Assembly: GCF_004803895.1 (NCBI RefSeq)
Contig: NZ_CP021978.1
Location: 3,410,001 to 3,474,000, forward strand
DNA from: Streptomyces hawaiiensis
Lineage (GTDB): Bacteria > Actinomycetota > Actinomycetes > Streptomycetales > Streptomycetaceae
DNA length: 64,000 nucleotides
Direction: 5' to 3'
The notes beneath the pieces are model-generated. The model ran no database searches. It was not told the DNA's origin and saw nothing but the letters and a program-made list of their open reading frames with translations. Positions 33,936 to 43,320 of the stretch are shown in pieces. Within the stretch, counting starts at the first letter, position 1. Each line of letters opens with the position of its first letter. The position numbers were made by a program, and so were the translations under genes.

Positions 33936-36253
33936 CAGGCCCGTTCCGTGACCACCGCGGCCTGGGGGCGGACCGGCAGCCGGTTCACGGGGCGGCCCGT
34001 CGCGGCCCGTACCGCGGACGCGACGGCCGCAGGAGAGGCCACCACCGGCACCGCGCTGACGGCCTTGGCCCCGAAGGGGGCGACCACGTCCCGTTCCTCG
34101 ACCAGCCGGACGATGCGGATGTCGGGCGCGTCGAGGGCGGTCGGGAGGGCGTAGCCGGTCAGGTCGGGGTGGCGGATCAGGCCGCGGGGCGTGCGGAGGT
34201 TCTCCGTGAGCGCGATGCCCACGCCCTGCGTGACACCCGCCTCGATCCGGGCGGCCAGCTGGGCGGGGTTGAGGATCCGGCCCACGTCCTGGGCGACGGC
34301 CAGTTCCACGACCCGTACGGAACCGATCTCGATGTCGACGTCCACCACCGCGCGGATCGCGCAGAAGGCCATGCCCACGAAGGCGTCGCCCTGGCCGGCC
34401 TCGTTCAGCGGCTCGGTCGGGTGCGGGCGGCACTGGGCGGTGGCCCACAGTTCCTTGCCGTCCAGCGCCTCGGTGACGGTCGTCGACAGGACCCCGTCGT
34501 ACGACGTGATCTTGCCGTCGGTGATCTGGAGCAGCTCCGTCGACATGCCGAACTTGTGGGCGAGCGGCTGCAGGAGCTGTGTGCGGACCATCTTGGCCGC
34601 GCGCTCCACCGCCCCGCCCGACACCCAGGTGTGCCGGCCGCGGCAGCCCGCGCCCGCCGGGGGCTGGTCGGTGTCGACCGGCGCCACGTGCACCTCGTCG
34701 ATGCCGAGCGTCTCCTGGACGATCTGCCGGGCCAGGGTCGTGAAGCCCTGGCCGGTCTCGACGGCCGCGCACAGGACCGTCGCGACGCCGTCGTGGACCT
34801 TCACCGTCGCGGTGGAGACCTCGTCCGCGCCCTCGGCGCCGAGCATGTGCACCATGCCCACGCCGTAGCCCACGCCCCGGCGCACGGCGCCCGGTTCACC
34901 CGCGCCCTCGGGGCCGCCGGGCAGCAGCCACTCGTCCTCGGGCGTGTCCTTGGGCAGCGGCGGCAGCGGGAAGTCCCGTACGGCCTGGAGCAGTTCGGCC
35001 ACCGGGGCCGGGCAGGTCACCGTCTGTCCGGTCGGGAGCACGTCGCCGGTCGCCAGGGCGTTGCGCAGCCGCACCTCGGCCGGGTCGAGGCCGAGCTTCT
35101 TGGCGATCTTGTCCATCTGTGCCTCGTAGGCGGCGCAGACCTGCATGGCGCCTTCGCCGCGTACGTGACCGGACGGGGGGTTGTTGGTGCGTACGGCCCA
35201 GCCCTCGATGAAGGCGTTCGGGACGACGTACGGTCCGCAGGCGAACCCGACGGCGGCGGCCAGCGCCTCGGCGGAGGTGTCGGCGTAGGCGCCCGCGTCG
35301 AGCAGGATCTGCGCCTCGACCTTGACGAGTCTGCCCTCGGCGTCGGCGTGGTGGCGGTAGCGCAGGAGCGTGGGGTGCCGGTGGACGTGCCCGAGGAAGG
35401 ACTCCTCGCGCGTGGCGGTGAGTTTCACCGGGCAGCCGGTCCGCAGCGCGAGCAGGCCGAGGGGGAGCTGGAAGCCCTGGTCCTCGCGGTCGGCGGTGGC
35501 ACCGGGGACGCCGGTCACGACGACCTTGACGCGCTCGGGTTCCAGGCCGAAGGCGGCGGCGGCCACGTCGCGGTCGGCGTGCGGGTCGGTGGAGGCCAGG
35601 TAGAGCTCGACTCCGCCGTCGGGGCGCGGTACGGCCAGGCCCGCCTCGGCGCCGATGGGCGCGGGGTCCTGGCGGCCGATGCGATACAGGCCCTCGACGA
35701 CGATCTCGCCGGCCGCCTCCGGGTCCCCGTGGCGCAGCGGGATGTGCCGGATCAGGTTGCCGTCGGGGTGCAGCGGCTCTGCCTCGAAGGCCTGCTCCGG
35801 GTCGGTCACCGGGTCGAGCACCTCGTACTCGACGATGACGGCGGCGGCCGCCATGCGCGCGGTGTCCGGGTGGTCGGCGGCGACGGCCGCGATGGGCTCG
35901 CCGTGGTGGCGCACGATCTCGGAGGCGAAGACCGGCCGGTCGGCCGTGCCGCGGCCGTGCAACGGGCTGCCGGGGATGTCCTCGTGGGTGACGACGGCGC
36001 GGACGCCGGGCATCTCACGCGCGTGGGAGGTGTCGATGGACACGATGCGCGCGTGCGGGTGCGGTGAACGCAGCACGGCCGCCCACAGCAGGCCCTCGGC
36101 CCACAGGTCGGCGGCGTACGGGAAGGTGCCCTCCGTCTTGGCGCGGGCGTCGGCGGGCGGGAGCGAGACGCCGATGCCGTGCGGAAGCGGTTCGGGGGCG
36201 GGGGCGGCCTCCGCGGCCGTTGCGGCCTGGGCGGTGGCTGCTTCGTTGCTCAC
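33935..36253 (-). CDS. Xanthine dehydrogenase-family molybdopterin-binding subunit
   Basis: A 772-residue large subunit of the molybdenum hydroxylase (XdhA/CoxL) family: N-terminal hammerhead domain (about 30-150) and molybdopterin domains (about 160-760). PSGHVRGEG (about 358) and ETGQGFTTLARQI (about 490) are cofactor-site segments. The C-terminal motif that normally reads GAKGVGE, with the catalytic glutamate, here reads FGAKAVSAVP. The reaction is therefore uncertain; hydroxylation of a purine or other heterocycle is the family norm. Third gene of a coupled operon (four-base overlap with the [2Fe-2S] gene). Confidence 0.88.
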   Translation of the reverse strand: MSNEAATAQAATAAEAAPAPEPLPHGIGVSLPPADARAKTEGTFPYAADLWAEGLLWAAVLRSPHPHARIVSIDTSHAREMPGVRAVVTHEDIPGSPLHGRGTADRPVFASEIVRHHGEPIAAVAADHPDTARMAAAAVIVEYEVLDPVTDPEQAFEAEPLHPDGNLIRHIPLRHGDPEAAGEIVVEGLYRIGRQDPAPIGAEAGLAVPRPDGGVELYLASTDPHADRDVAAAAFGLEPERVKVVVTGVPGATADREDQGFQLPLGLLALRTGCPVKLTATREESFLGHVHRHPTLLRYRHHADAEGRLVKVEAQILLDAGAYADTSAEALAAAVGFACGPYVVPNAFIEGWAVRTNNPPSGHVRGEGAMQVCAAYEAQMDKIAKKLGLDPAEVRLRNALATGDVLPTGQTVTCPAPVAELLQAVRDFPLPPLPKDTPEDEWLLPGGPEGAGEPGAVRRGVGYGVGMVHMLGAEGADEVSTATVKVHDGVATVLCAAVETGQGFTTLARQIVQETLGIDEVHVAPVDTDQPPAGAGCRGRHTWVSGGAVERAAKMVRTQLLQPLAHKFGMSTELLQITDGKITSYDGVLSTTVTEALDGKELWATAQCRPHPTEPLNEAGQGDAFVGMAFCAIRAVVDVDIEIGSVRVVELAVAQDVGRILNPAQLAARIEAGVTQGVGIALTENLRTPRGLIRHPDLTGYALPTALDAPDIRIVRLVEERDVVAPFGAKAVSAVPVVASPAAVASAVRAATGRPVNRLPVRPQAAVVTERA

Positions 36254-38427
36254 GCGGGGCCTCCGTCCTGGCCGTAGGGCTGGTCATGCGGTTTCGGGGA
36301 GTGCCGTTCCGGGGGCGCTCCGAAGGCGGACGCGTTCACGCCACCGGCGCCCGGGCCCGCCTGGTGCGGGATGCGGGCCTCGCCGGTGTCACCGTCGGCG
36401 GGCGCGGAGTGGGCCTCGCGTTCGGCGACGACGTCCTTGACGGCGTCCACCACGCCCCGGTAGCCGGAGCAGCGGCACAGGTTGCCGCACAGTGCCTGGC
36501 GGGTCTCCAGCTCGGTGGGCGCCGGGTTGCCCTCCAGCAGGTCGTGCACGGTCATCGCCATGCCGGGGACGCAGAAGCCGCACTGCACGGCGCCGCAGCG
36601 CGCGAGCGCCCGCTGCACGTCCGACGGCTGCCCGTCCTCGGCCAGGCCCTCGACGGTACGGACCTCACTTCCGGCGGCGGTCACGGCCGGGACCAGGCAG
36701 GACGCCACGAGCCGCCCGTCGACCTGGACGTTGCACGCGCCGCACTCGCCCTGCGAGCAGCCGTCCTTGGCGCCCGCGAGCCCGAGCCGCTCACGCAGCA
36801 CGTACAGCAGGGACTCGCCGATCCACGCGTCGGAGACCGGGCGGTCGGCGCCGTTGACGCGCAGGACGTAGGAGGCGAGGGGGTGTTCCTCATGGGGGGC
36901 GGCGGGGGGTACGTCGTGAGGGCCGGCGACGGCCTGGGCGTCCGGGGTGCCGGCCGGGTCGGTCGCCTCGGTGGCCGGGTCCTCGTCCGGGGCCGGGTCG
37001 TCCTGGAGGTCGCCGTCGGCGGTCTCCGGGCCGGTGTCGGCGTCCGCGAGGGCCGGGAGGGGCTCGGCGACGGGCTCGAAGGGGCTGTCGGCGGCCTCTG
37101 GAGCCCCTGGAGCCCCTGGAGCGTCCTCGGAGGGCTCACCGTGGCCGGGAGCGGGCTGTGAGGCTTCCTGGGCGTCGTGAGGGAGCGCGGCGGCTTCCGG
37201 ATCCGTTTCGGGCCCGGGCTCCCCGGGGAACTCGCCGGGGGCCTCGGGGTAGGGCTGTCCGGGCGCGTGACCGTCCGGGCCGGACGCCTCCTCCGGCCCG
37301 TGGCCGGGGAAGTCGGAGGGCTCGAACCCGTGGTCGGCGAAACGCGGCTCCGCCGTGTGCCCAGCCGCCCCCGGCTCCTGAGGCGCGTACTCCGACGGCC
37401 GGAGTGCGTGAGACGTGCCGGGCGTCTGCGGGCCGTGGCCGGCGATCCCGGAGGTCTCCGGCGCATGGCCGAACTCCCCCGGCTGGTGCGCGTGGCCGGT
37501 GTCCTCGTGGACGGCCGGTGCGTGAGCGTCTCGCGGGTGTCCGGGTCCGGCCTCGCCCGGGTCCGTCTCCTGCGGCAGCGGCCCGACGGCCTGCCGCTCC
37601 GGCGCGTATCCGGAGTCCGGTCCGGCGTCGCCCTGCAGTCCGTGCCCGTGGCCCTGCTCGTAACTGCTCTCGTGACCCGGCTCGTCGGGATAGCCCGGGT
37701 GGACCTCCTCCTGCCCCGCCGTGTCGTGCGGGTCCTGCTGCCCCCACGGCCGGCCCGCGGCGTGCGTCGCCCAGGGCGCGGACGCGCCGCCGGGCAGCGT
37801 GGCCGGCGGGGTGCCGCCCCACTGCTCGACCAGCGAGGACGTGGTGAACTCGCCCGACTCGTCCGGAAGGTCGCCTCCGGCGACGGGGATGGACCACTGC
37901 CCGGTCACGTCATGGCCGGGCGCCTCGGCCGCCGCGGTCTCCTCGAAGTTCCACTGCCCGGTCGCCCCCGGGGTGTACGTGAACCGGTCGTCCCCGCCGT
38001 GCTGCCGCGCCGTCGCGTCGGAGCCGTAGGGCGTCCCGGGGTCGTACGGCGCGTCGGAGCCGCCGTACGGCTGCTCGGGCACGTCGTAGCCCTGCTGCTC
38101 GTGCGCGCCGTGCTCGTGACCGTGCTGCGGGTGTCCGGCGTTCGGGTCGTGCCACTGAGCTCCGTCGACCGGTGCGCCGGGCACCGGCCACGCGCCCGTG
38201 GCGGCCGGGTCGGTGCCGGCCGTCGTCGCGGGGTTGACCGCTATCTGCGGCGGTACGTAGCCGTGACCGGGCGCGGCCAGGGGGCTGTCGGCGGCCAGCA
38301 GGGCGTCGACGCCCCCCTCGGGGAGTTCGACGAAGGCCGTGGCGCCGTCGTCGTACTCGCCCTGGGGCAGCGGGTCCCAGCGGCTCCCACCCCGGGGCGT
38401 GCCCTCTCCGTGCTGGTCGTCGGTCAC
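36250..38427 (-). CDS. [2Fe-2S] subunit of molybdenum hydroxylase with long disordered N-terminal extension
   Basis: 725 residues. Only the last 210 or so are the expected two-cluster domain: GCSQGECGACNV ligands for the plant-type cluster (about residues 558-569) and CGFCVPG plus CRCSGY for the second. Before it come about 510 residues of low-complexity sequence rich in His, Gly, Pro, Glu and Gln with no recognisable domain; typical family members are about 160 residues. GTG 38425-38427 lies in a four-base overlap with the FAD subunit gene, and codon use keeps the Streptomyces pattern across the extension, so it appears to be translated. Electron-transfer partner of the molybdenum and FAD subunits. 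Confidence 0.82.
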   Translation of the reverse strand: MTDDQHGEGTPRGGSRWDPLPQGEYDDGATAFVELPEGGVDALLAADSPLAAPGHGYVPPQIAVNPATTAGTDPAATGAWPVPGAPVDGAQWHDPNAGHPQHGHEHGAHEQQGYDVPEQPYGGSDAPYDPGTPYGSDATARQHGGDDRFTYTPGATGQWNFEETAAAEAPGHDVTGQWSIPVAGGDLPDESGEFTTSSLVEQWGGTPPATLPGGASAPWATHAAGRPWGQQDPHDTAGQEEVHPGYPDEPGHESSYEQGHGHGLQGDAGPDSGYAPERQAVGPLPQETDPGEAGPGHPRDAHAPAVHEDTGHAHQPGEFGHAPETSGIAGHGPQTPGTSHALRPSEYAPQEPGAAGHTAEPRFADHGFEPSDFPGHGPEEASGPDGHAPGQPYPEAPGEFPGEPGPETDPEAAALPHDAQEASQPAPGHGEPSEDAPGAPGAPEAADSPFEPVAEPLPALADADTGPETADGDLQDDPAPDEDPATEATDPAGTPDAQAVAGPHDVPPAAPHEEHPLASYVLRVNGADRPVSDAWIGESLLYVLRERLGLAGAKDGCSQGECGACNVQVDGRLVASCLVPAVTAAGSEVRTVEGLAEDGQPSDVQRALARCGAVQCGFCVPGMAMTVHDLLEGNPAPTELETRQALCGNLCRCSGYRGVVDAVKDVVAEREAHSAPADGDTGEARIPHQAGPGAGGVNASAFGAPPERHSPKPHDQPYGQDGGPA

Positions 38428-39317
38428 GACAGCGCCCTCCCCAGTGCTCGTCGGGCCAGCGCGGCGACGGTGCGCCGCAGGTGCAGTACGGCGGGCGGAA
38501 GCTGCGCCACCGAGCCGTCCCCGGCCGGCGCCGCGTCGGGGATGCAGGCCGCGGCGACGTACTCCCCGAAGGCGCTCAGCGCCTCCGGGACGAGCGCCCG
38601 GTTGTTGTCCCAGTCGATGAGGCTGCCGACCCACTGCTCGGCCTCCAGCGGCCGCAGCGGCATCGGCGCTATGGCGCCCACCGCGCAGCGCACGCCCCGG
38701 CGCGCGGGGTCCAGGACCAGGGCCACGGACGCCACCGCGCGCCCCGGGCCGGTCCGGCCGGTCGCCTTCAGGAAGACCTGCGGGGCGTGCAGCAGCGGCA
38801 CGCGCACGTAGCCGATGAGTTCGCCGGCGCGCAGCATGTCCACCCCGGCCAGCAGGTGCGAGACCGGGATCTCCCGGCGGGCTCCGCCCGGGCCCGCGAT
38901 GATCAGGGTCGCCTCCAGGGCGGCCAGCACCGGCAGCGCGTCCCCGGTGGGGGCGGCCGAGGCGATGTTGCCGCCCAGGGTGCCCGCGTTGCGGATGTGC
39001 GGCGGGCCCGCGGCGCGGGCGGCGGCGGCGAGCGCCGGGATCAGGGCCGCGAAGTCGGGGCGGCCCATGCGCGCGTGCGTGAGGCCCGCGCCGAGCAGCG
39101 CGTGACCGTCCAGGTACTGCCAGCCGCGGATCTCGCTGATGCGGCCCAGTCCCACCAGCGCGGCGGGCCTGAGCTGCCCGGAGTTGACGGCGGCCATCAG
39201 GTCGGTGCCGCCCGCGACGGGCACGGCGGCGGGCACGGCGGTGAGTGCCGCGACGGCCTCGTCCAGCGTCGTGGGCAGCGTGACGGCCTGCGCCGCCTGC
39301 GGTGCGTGCGTGGTCAA
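38424..39317 (-). CDS. FAD-binding subunit of molybdenum hydroxylase (CoxM/XdhB type)
   Basis: 297 residues with the FAD-binding loop VPVAGGTDLMAAVNSG (about residues 35-50) and the IRNAGTLGGNIASAAPTGD motif (about 103-121), followed by the CO dehydrogenase flavoprotein C-terminal domain. The start is taken as TTG 39315-39317 because GGAAGGGG lies eight bases upstream; no ATG or GTG fits. First gene of the operon FAD, [2Fe-2S], Mo subunit, kinase. Confidence 0.87.
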   Translation of the reverse strand: MTTHAPQAAQAVTLPTTLDEAVAALTAVPAAVPVAGGTDLMAAVNSGQLRPAALVGLGRISEIRGWQYLDGHALLGAGLTHARMGRPDFAALIPALAAAARAAGPPHIRNAGTLGGNIASAAPTGDALPVLAALEATLIIAGPGGARREIPVSHLLAGVDMLRAGELIGYVRVPLLHAPQVFLKATGRTGPGRAVASVALVLDPARRGVRCAVGAIAPMPLRPLEAEQWVGSLIDWDNNRALVPEALSAFGEYVAAACIPDAAPAGDGSVAQLPPAVLHLRRTVAALARRALGRALS

Positions 39318-39576
39318 ACCGGCTGCCCCTTCCCGCTGCCCCACCTGGTCCCACCTGTGCTGCCGTACGGTACGTGCTGACAGGGCGGACGTGGCAACTC
39401 TGGCACATCTTGGCGAGAGCCGAAGACACGGGTCCGCTAGGAGGCATTCGCCCACCTCACTGGCGAGATGGTCCGTTTTCGCACAGGTTCACCAGTGCAT
39501 ACCGATTGGCACTTTCGATGACCCTTGTGCGCTTTTTCCGTGGCTTGTTCGAGCTGTTCGGTAGCGAGGGCGCCTG
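39318..39576. other. Intergenic region upstream of the molybdenum hydroxylase operon
   Basis: About 260 bases between the hexosaminidase stop and the FAD subunit start. It has a lower GC content than its surroundings in 39455-39545 and should hold the operon promoter. I see no gene or clear operator. Confidence 0.45.
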
Positions 39577-41202
39577 CTACCGGTGGGGCGGCGGGCCGTC
39601 CTTCGGGCGGCCCAGCACCCCGGGGCGCCGCTGCCAGGGCAGCGGGCCCGTGGGGGGCCGGTAGGCGACACCCAGGGCGTCGAGCCGCCGGTAGTGGGCG
39701 GTCATACGTCGCTGGAAACCCGCGAAGTCCCGTTCCGCCGGGGCGGGCAGGGCGCTCCAGGCGACCTCCGCGAAGGCCGCGAGGCGGGGGAAGGCCTGGT
39801 AGTCCACGCGTGCGTGGTCCTCCATCACCTCGGTCCACAGGTTGGCCTGCGTGCCCAGCACGTGCCGGGCCTCCTCGGGCGTCAACTCCGGTGGAACGGG
39901 CTCGAACCGGTAGACGTCCTCCAGGGTGCGCACCCACCCGATCGGTACCGGCTCCTCGGGGCCCGGGTCCTGACGGTGGTCCAGGTACACATGCTGCTCC
40001 GGGCACATGACGACGTCGTGGCCGGCCCGGGCGGCGGCGATGCCTCCCGCGTAACCGCGCCAGGAGGACACGGCGGCGCCCTCGGCCAGGCCGCCCTCCA
40101 GGATCTCGTCCCAGCCGATCAGCCGGCGGCCGCGCTCGGCCAGCCAGGTGTCGAAGTACCCGATGAACCAGGACTGGAGCTGGCCCTCGTCCGCGAGCCC
40201 GAGTTCCCTGATGCGCGCCTGGACACTCTCCGACCGCCGCCACTGGTCCTTGGGGCATTCGTCGCCGCCGATGTGCACGAACTCCGAGGGGAACAGCCCG
40301 AGCACTTCCTCGAAGACCCCCTCGTAGAAGCGCAGGGTGTTGTCAGTGGGGGCGAGTACGTTCGGGTTGATTCCCCAGGTGTCCCAGACGGAGAGGGCGG
40401 TGGTGTCGATGACGTCGGTGTTGCCGAGTTCCGGGTACGCGGCGATGGCGGCCTGCGAGTGGCCCGGTACGTCGATTTCGGGAACGACGGTGATATGCCG
40501 CTCGGCGGCGTAGGCGACGATCTCCCGGATGTCGTCCTGGGTGTAGTAGCCGCCGTGCGGCTTGTCCTCCCACAACGGCGAGGCCCGGTGGCCGGTTTTG
40601 GTACGGGTGCGCCAGGAGCCGATCTCGGTCAGCCGCGGATGCCGCTCGATCTCGACGCGCCAGCCCTGGTCGTCCGTCAGATGGAAGTGGAAGACGTTGA
40701 GTTTGTGCGCCGCCATCAGATCGAGGTACCGCAGCACGCCTTCCTTGGGCATGAAGTGCCGGGCGACGTCGAGCATCAGGCCGCGCCAGCGGAATCGGGG
40801 GGCGTCCTCGATCGCGAGGTACGGCACCGTCCAGGCGCGATCGCGGCCGAGCGGAGCCCTGCGGAACGCGTCGGGGCCGAGGAGCTGGCGCAGCGTCTGG
40901 GCGCCCCAGAAGACACCGGCCGCGTCGCCGCCCTCGACGAGGACGCCGTTCCGGTCGCTGACGAGGCGGTATTCCTCGGGGCCGAGCCGGGGGTCGAGTC
41001 GGAGCCCGATGCCCTCGCCGCCGGCGTCGTCGAGTTCCCGGCCCTCGCGCAGCGGCAGACCGGTGGCCTGCCGGAGGGCGGCGCTCAGCCAGTGAGCGAC
41101 GCCTTCCGCCGCGGTGTCGGCGTAGAGCCGGGAGTGCCGCGTCAGCCGCACCTCGCCGGAACCGGCGACGGCACGGCGGGGTGCCGGAATCAGTTCGGTC
41201 AC
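39577..41202 (-). CDS. Beta-N-acetylhexosaminidase, GH20
   Basis: A 541-residue glycoside hydrolase: an N-terminal GH20b domain (about 5-125) and a catalytic barrel (about 130-480). The Asp-Glu catalytic pair is in FVHIGGDECPKDQW (about residues 306-319), and FHFHLTDDQGWR and DVPGHSQAA are family marks. It removes terminal GlcNAc or GalNAc, for instance from chito-oligosaccharides or peptidoglycan fragments. No signal peptide is visible, so it is probably cytoplasmic and acts on disaccharides imported by the transporter encoded just upstream, from which it is separated by one base. Confidence 0.92.
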   Translation of the reverse strand: MTELIPAPRRAVAGSGEVRLTRHSRLYADTAAEGVAHWLSAALRQATGLPLREGRELDDAGGEGIGLRLDPRLGPEEYRLVSDRNGVLVEGGDAAGVFWGAQTLRQLLGPDAFRRAPLGRDRAWTVPYLAIEDAPRFRWRGLMLDVARHFMPKEGVLRYLDLMAAHKLNVFHFHLTDDQGWRVEIERHPRLTEIGSWRTRTKTGHRASPLWEDKPHGGYYTQDDIREIVAYAAERHITVVPEIDVPGHSQAAIAAYPELGNTDVIDTTALSVWDTWGINPNVLAPTDNTLRFYEGVFEEVLGLFPSEFVHIGGDECPKDQWRRSESVQARIRELGLADEGQLQSWFIGYFDTWLAERGRRLIGWDEILEGGLAEGAAVSSWRGYAGGIAAARAGHDVVMCPEQHVYLDHRQDPGPEEPVPIGWVRTLEDVYRFEPVPPELTPEEARHVLGTQANLWTEVMEDHARVDYQAFPRLAAFAEVAWSALPAPAERDFAGFQRRMTAHYRRLDALGVAYRPPTGPLPWQRRPGVLGRPKDGPPPHR

Positions 41203-41203
41203 G

Positions 41204-42049
41204 TCAGTCCTTCACCGCTCCGCCCAGTCCGGAGACCAGGCGACGCTGTACGAGTACGAAGAAGACCAGGACCGGAACGGTCATCACCGTGGAGGCGGCC
41301 ATGACTCCGCCCCAGTCCGGGTCGTCTGGCTTGTAGAAGACGAGCAGGGCCATCGGCAGCGTCGACTGCGACGTGTCGCTGATGATGAACGACTTGGCGA
41401 ACAGGAAGTCGTTCCAGGCGGAGATGAACGAAAACACGCTGGTGGCCACGAGACCCGGCAGGACGAGCGGGAAAAGGATCTGCCAGAGGAATCGCGCCCG
41501 GGTCGCCCCGTCGATGTACGCGGCCTCCTCCAGCGCCTCCGGAACGGCTTTCACGAACCCCCGCAGCATCCAGATCGCGAAGGGCAGTGAGAAGGCGATG
41601 TGGGGCAGGATCAGCGAGCCCAGCGTGTTCAGCTGACCGGCGTCCCGCATGAGGAAGAACAGGGGGATCGTGAGGGCTTCCACGGGCACCATCTGGGCCA
41701 CCAGAAACATGATCAGAAGGGTGGTCCGGAGGCGGAAGTGGAATCGTGTGACGGCGGTCGCGGCGAGAAACGCGATCAGCGCGGAGGCGATCACGACACT
41801 GCCCGCGACGACGAGGCTGTTGAGGAAGTAGCGGCCGAATTCCTGCTGCCCGAAGACGCGTCGGAAGGAATCCAGGGAGGGCGCGAGCGTCCACGGCCTG
41901 GGTTCGCCGGACTCGATCTCCCCGGCCGGTTTGAAGGCGCTGAGCACCATCCAGTACAGGGGGAAGGCGACGACGACCGCGATCAGCAGGGCGGAGGCCT
42001 CGGCGGCCAGCCGCCCCGGGCGGCGCACACGGGCACGTGGAAGGTTCAC
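41204..42049 (-). CDS. Carbohydrate ABC transporter permease (MalG type)
   Basis: A 281-residue CUT1-family inner-membrane subunit with six helices and the EAA loop EALEEAAYIDGATRARFLWQ (residues about 187-206) that docks the ATPase. GTG start at 42047-42049 overlaps the preceding permease by four bases. No ATPase gene is in the operon, as is usual for streptomycete sugar importers, which share MsiK. Confidence 0.92.
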   Translation of the reverse strand: MNLPRARVRRPGRLAAEASALLIAVVVAFPLYWMVLSAFKPAGEIESGEPRPWTLAPSLDSFRRVFGQQEFGRYFLNSLVVAGSVVIASALIAFLAATAVTRFHFRLRTTLLIMFLVAQMVPVEALTIPLFFLMRDAGQLNTLGSLILPHIAFSLPFAIWMLRGFVKAVPEALEEAAYIDGATRARFLWQILFPLVLPGLVATSVFSFISAWNDFLFAKSFIISDTSQSTLPMALLVFYKPDDPDWGGVMAASTVMTVPVLVFFVLVQRRLVSGLGGAVKD

Positions 42050-43320
42050 AGTTCCTCCCCCTGCCGGCGCAGCAGCCGCAGGTACACCAGCGTGACGGCG
42101 AGCAGGATCAGCAGCGTCACGATGCCGATCGCGGAACCCAGGCCGTACTGCGAGGACGCGAAGGCCTGCTGGTAGGCGTAGACGTTCAGGACCATGTTCT
42201 GGCCCGCGATGCCGCCGCCGTTCGTCATGACGTAGATCTGGGTGAAGACCTTGAAGTCCCAGATGACCGACTGGATGGTGACGACGACCAGGATCGGCCG
42301 GAGCATCGGGGCGAGGACGGAGCGCCAGACGCGCCACTGCGAGGCGCCGTCGAGGGAGGCGGCCTCCAGCACTTCGCCGGGTACGGCACGGATCCCGGCG
42401 TAGACGGTCACCATCACGAACGGGAAGGAGCACCAGACCACTTCGAGCAGGACGAGGAAGAAGGCGCTGAGACGGCCGTACGTCCACGAGTGGTCGCCGA
42501 GGCCCAGCACCCGGTTCACCGGGCCGAAGTCCGGGTCGAAGAGGAACAGCCACACCGTGGAGCCGGTCACGGCCGGGGTCGCCCACGCGCCCAGGGCGGC
42601 CAGCATCAGCGCGAGCCGCGGCACGGCCCGGACCCGCGTGAGGAGCACGGCGAGGGCGCAGCCGACCGCGAGCGTGGAGACGACACAGGCCGCCGCGAAC
42701 AGCACGGTGGCGAACAGCACCTGCCAGAACCGCGGGTCCCCGAACAGCTCGGCGTAGTTCCCGAACCCCTCGAAGGTGGTCGGCTCCCCGCCGCTGACCT
42801 GCGCCTGCGTGTACTGGAAGAACGAGATCAACCCGAGCTGATAGATCGGGTAGACGAGCAGCCCGCCGAGCACGACGAGCGCGGGCGCGAGATACAGCCA
42901 GGGCGTCCAGCCGCCGCCCGCACGCGGGGACCCGCCGGACACGCCCCGGCGCGGACCCGGCCGGCCGACGCCCCGGGCCGAAGGCCGACCCGGCGGACCA
43001 CCGCCATACGCCGCGCGGGTCTTGCCGGAACGGTCCCCGCTCGGGGCGGCCGGGGCCCCGAGCGCCGCGGTGGCGCTCGCGGAATCAGACATGGCACCAC
43101 CCATGGCACCACCACCGGGCAGACCACGCCCCGCCCCCACCGGAACACCCCCGGCAGCACCGACCACCACCCCACCGACCCCGTCCGAGCCGGCCCGGGC
43201 ACCGCCTGCCCCGTGCGAGCCAGTCCCGGCCGGATCGGCGTCGGCCGCATCAGGCACAGCGGTGTCGGTCCGGGCCGAGTGGGTCTCCGTCGGTTCCATG
43301 CGGTCGTTCATCCGGTTCAC
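42046..43320 (-). CDS. Carbohydrate ABC transporter permease (MalF type) with glycine-rich N-terminal extension
   Basis: 424 residues; six helices start at about residue 139 (WLYLAPALVVLGGLLVYPIY) and the EAA loop is EVLEAASLDGASQWRVWR. The first 135 residues are an unusual Gly/Ala/Pro/Arg-rich segment with no similarity to permeases, in place of the usual 20-40. GTG 43318-43320 overlaps the binding-protein stop by four bases, but internal Met codons up to about residue 78 could also start translation. Confidence 0.88.
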   Translation of the reverse strand: MNRMNDRMEPTETHSARTDTAVPDAADADPAGTGSHGAGGARAGSDGVGGVVVGAAGGVPVGAGRGLPGGGAMGGAMSDSASATAALGAPAAPSGDRSGKTRAAYGGGPPGRPSARGVGRPGPRRGVSGGSPRAGGGWTPWLYLAPALVVLGGLLVYPIYQLGLISFFQYTQAQVSGGEPTTFEGFGNYAELFGDPRFWQVLFATVLFAAACVVSTLAVGCALAVLLTRVRAVPRLALMLAALGAWATPAVTGSTVWLFLFDPDFGPVNRVLGLGDHSWTYGRLSAFFLVLLEVVWCSFPFVMVTVYAGIRAVPGEVLEAASLDGASQWRVWRSVLAPMLRPILVVVTIQSVIWDFKVFTQIYVMTNGGGIAGQNMVLNVYAYQQAFASSQYGLGSAIGIVTLLILLAVTLVYLRLLRRQGEEL

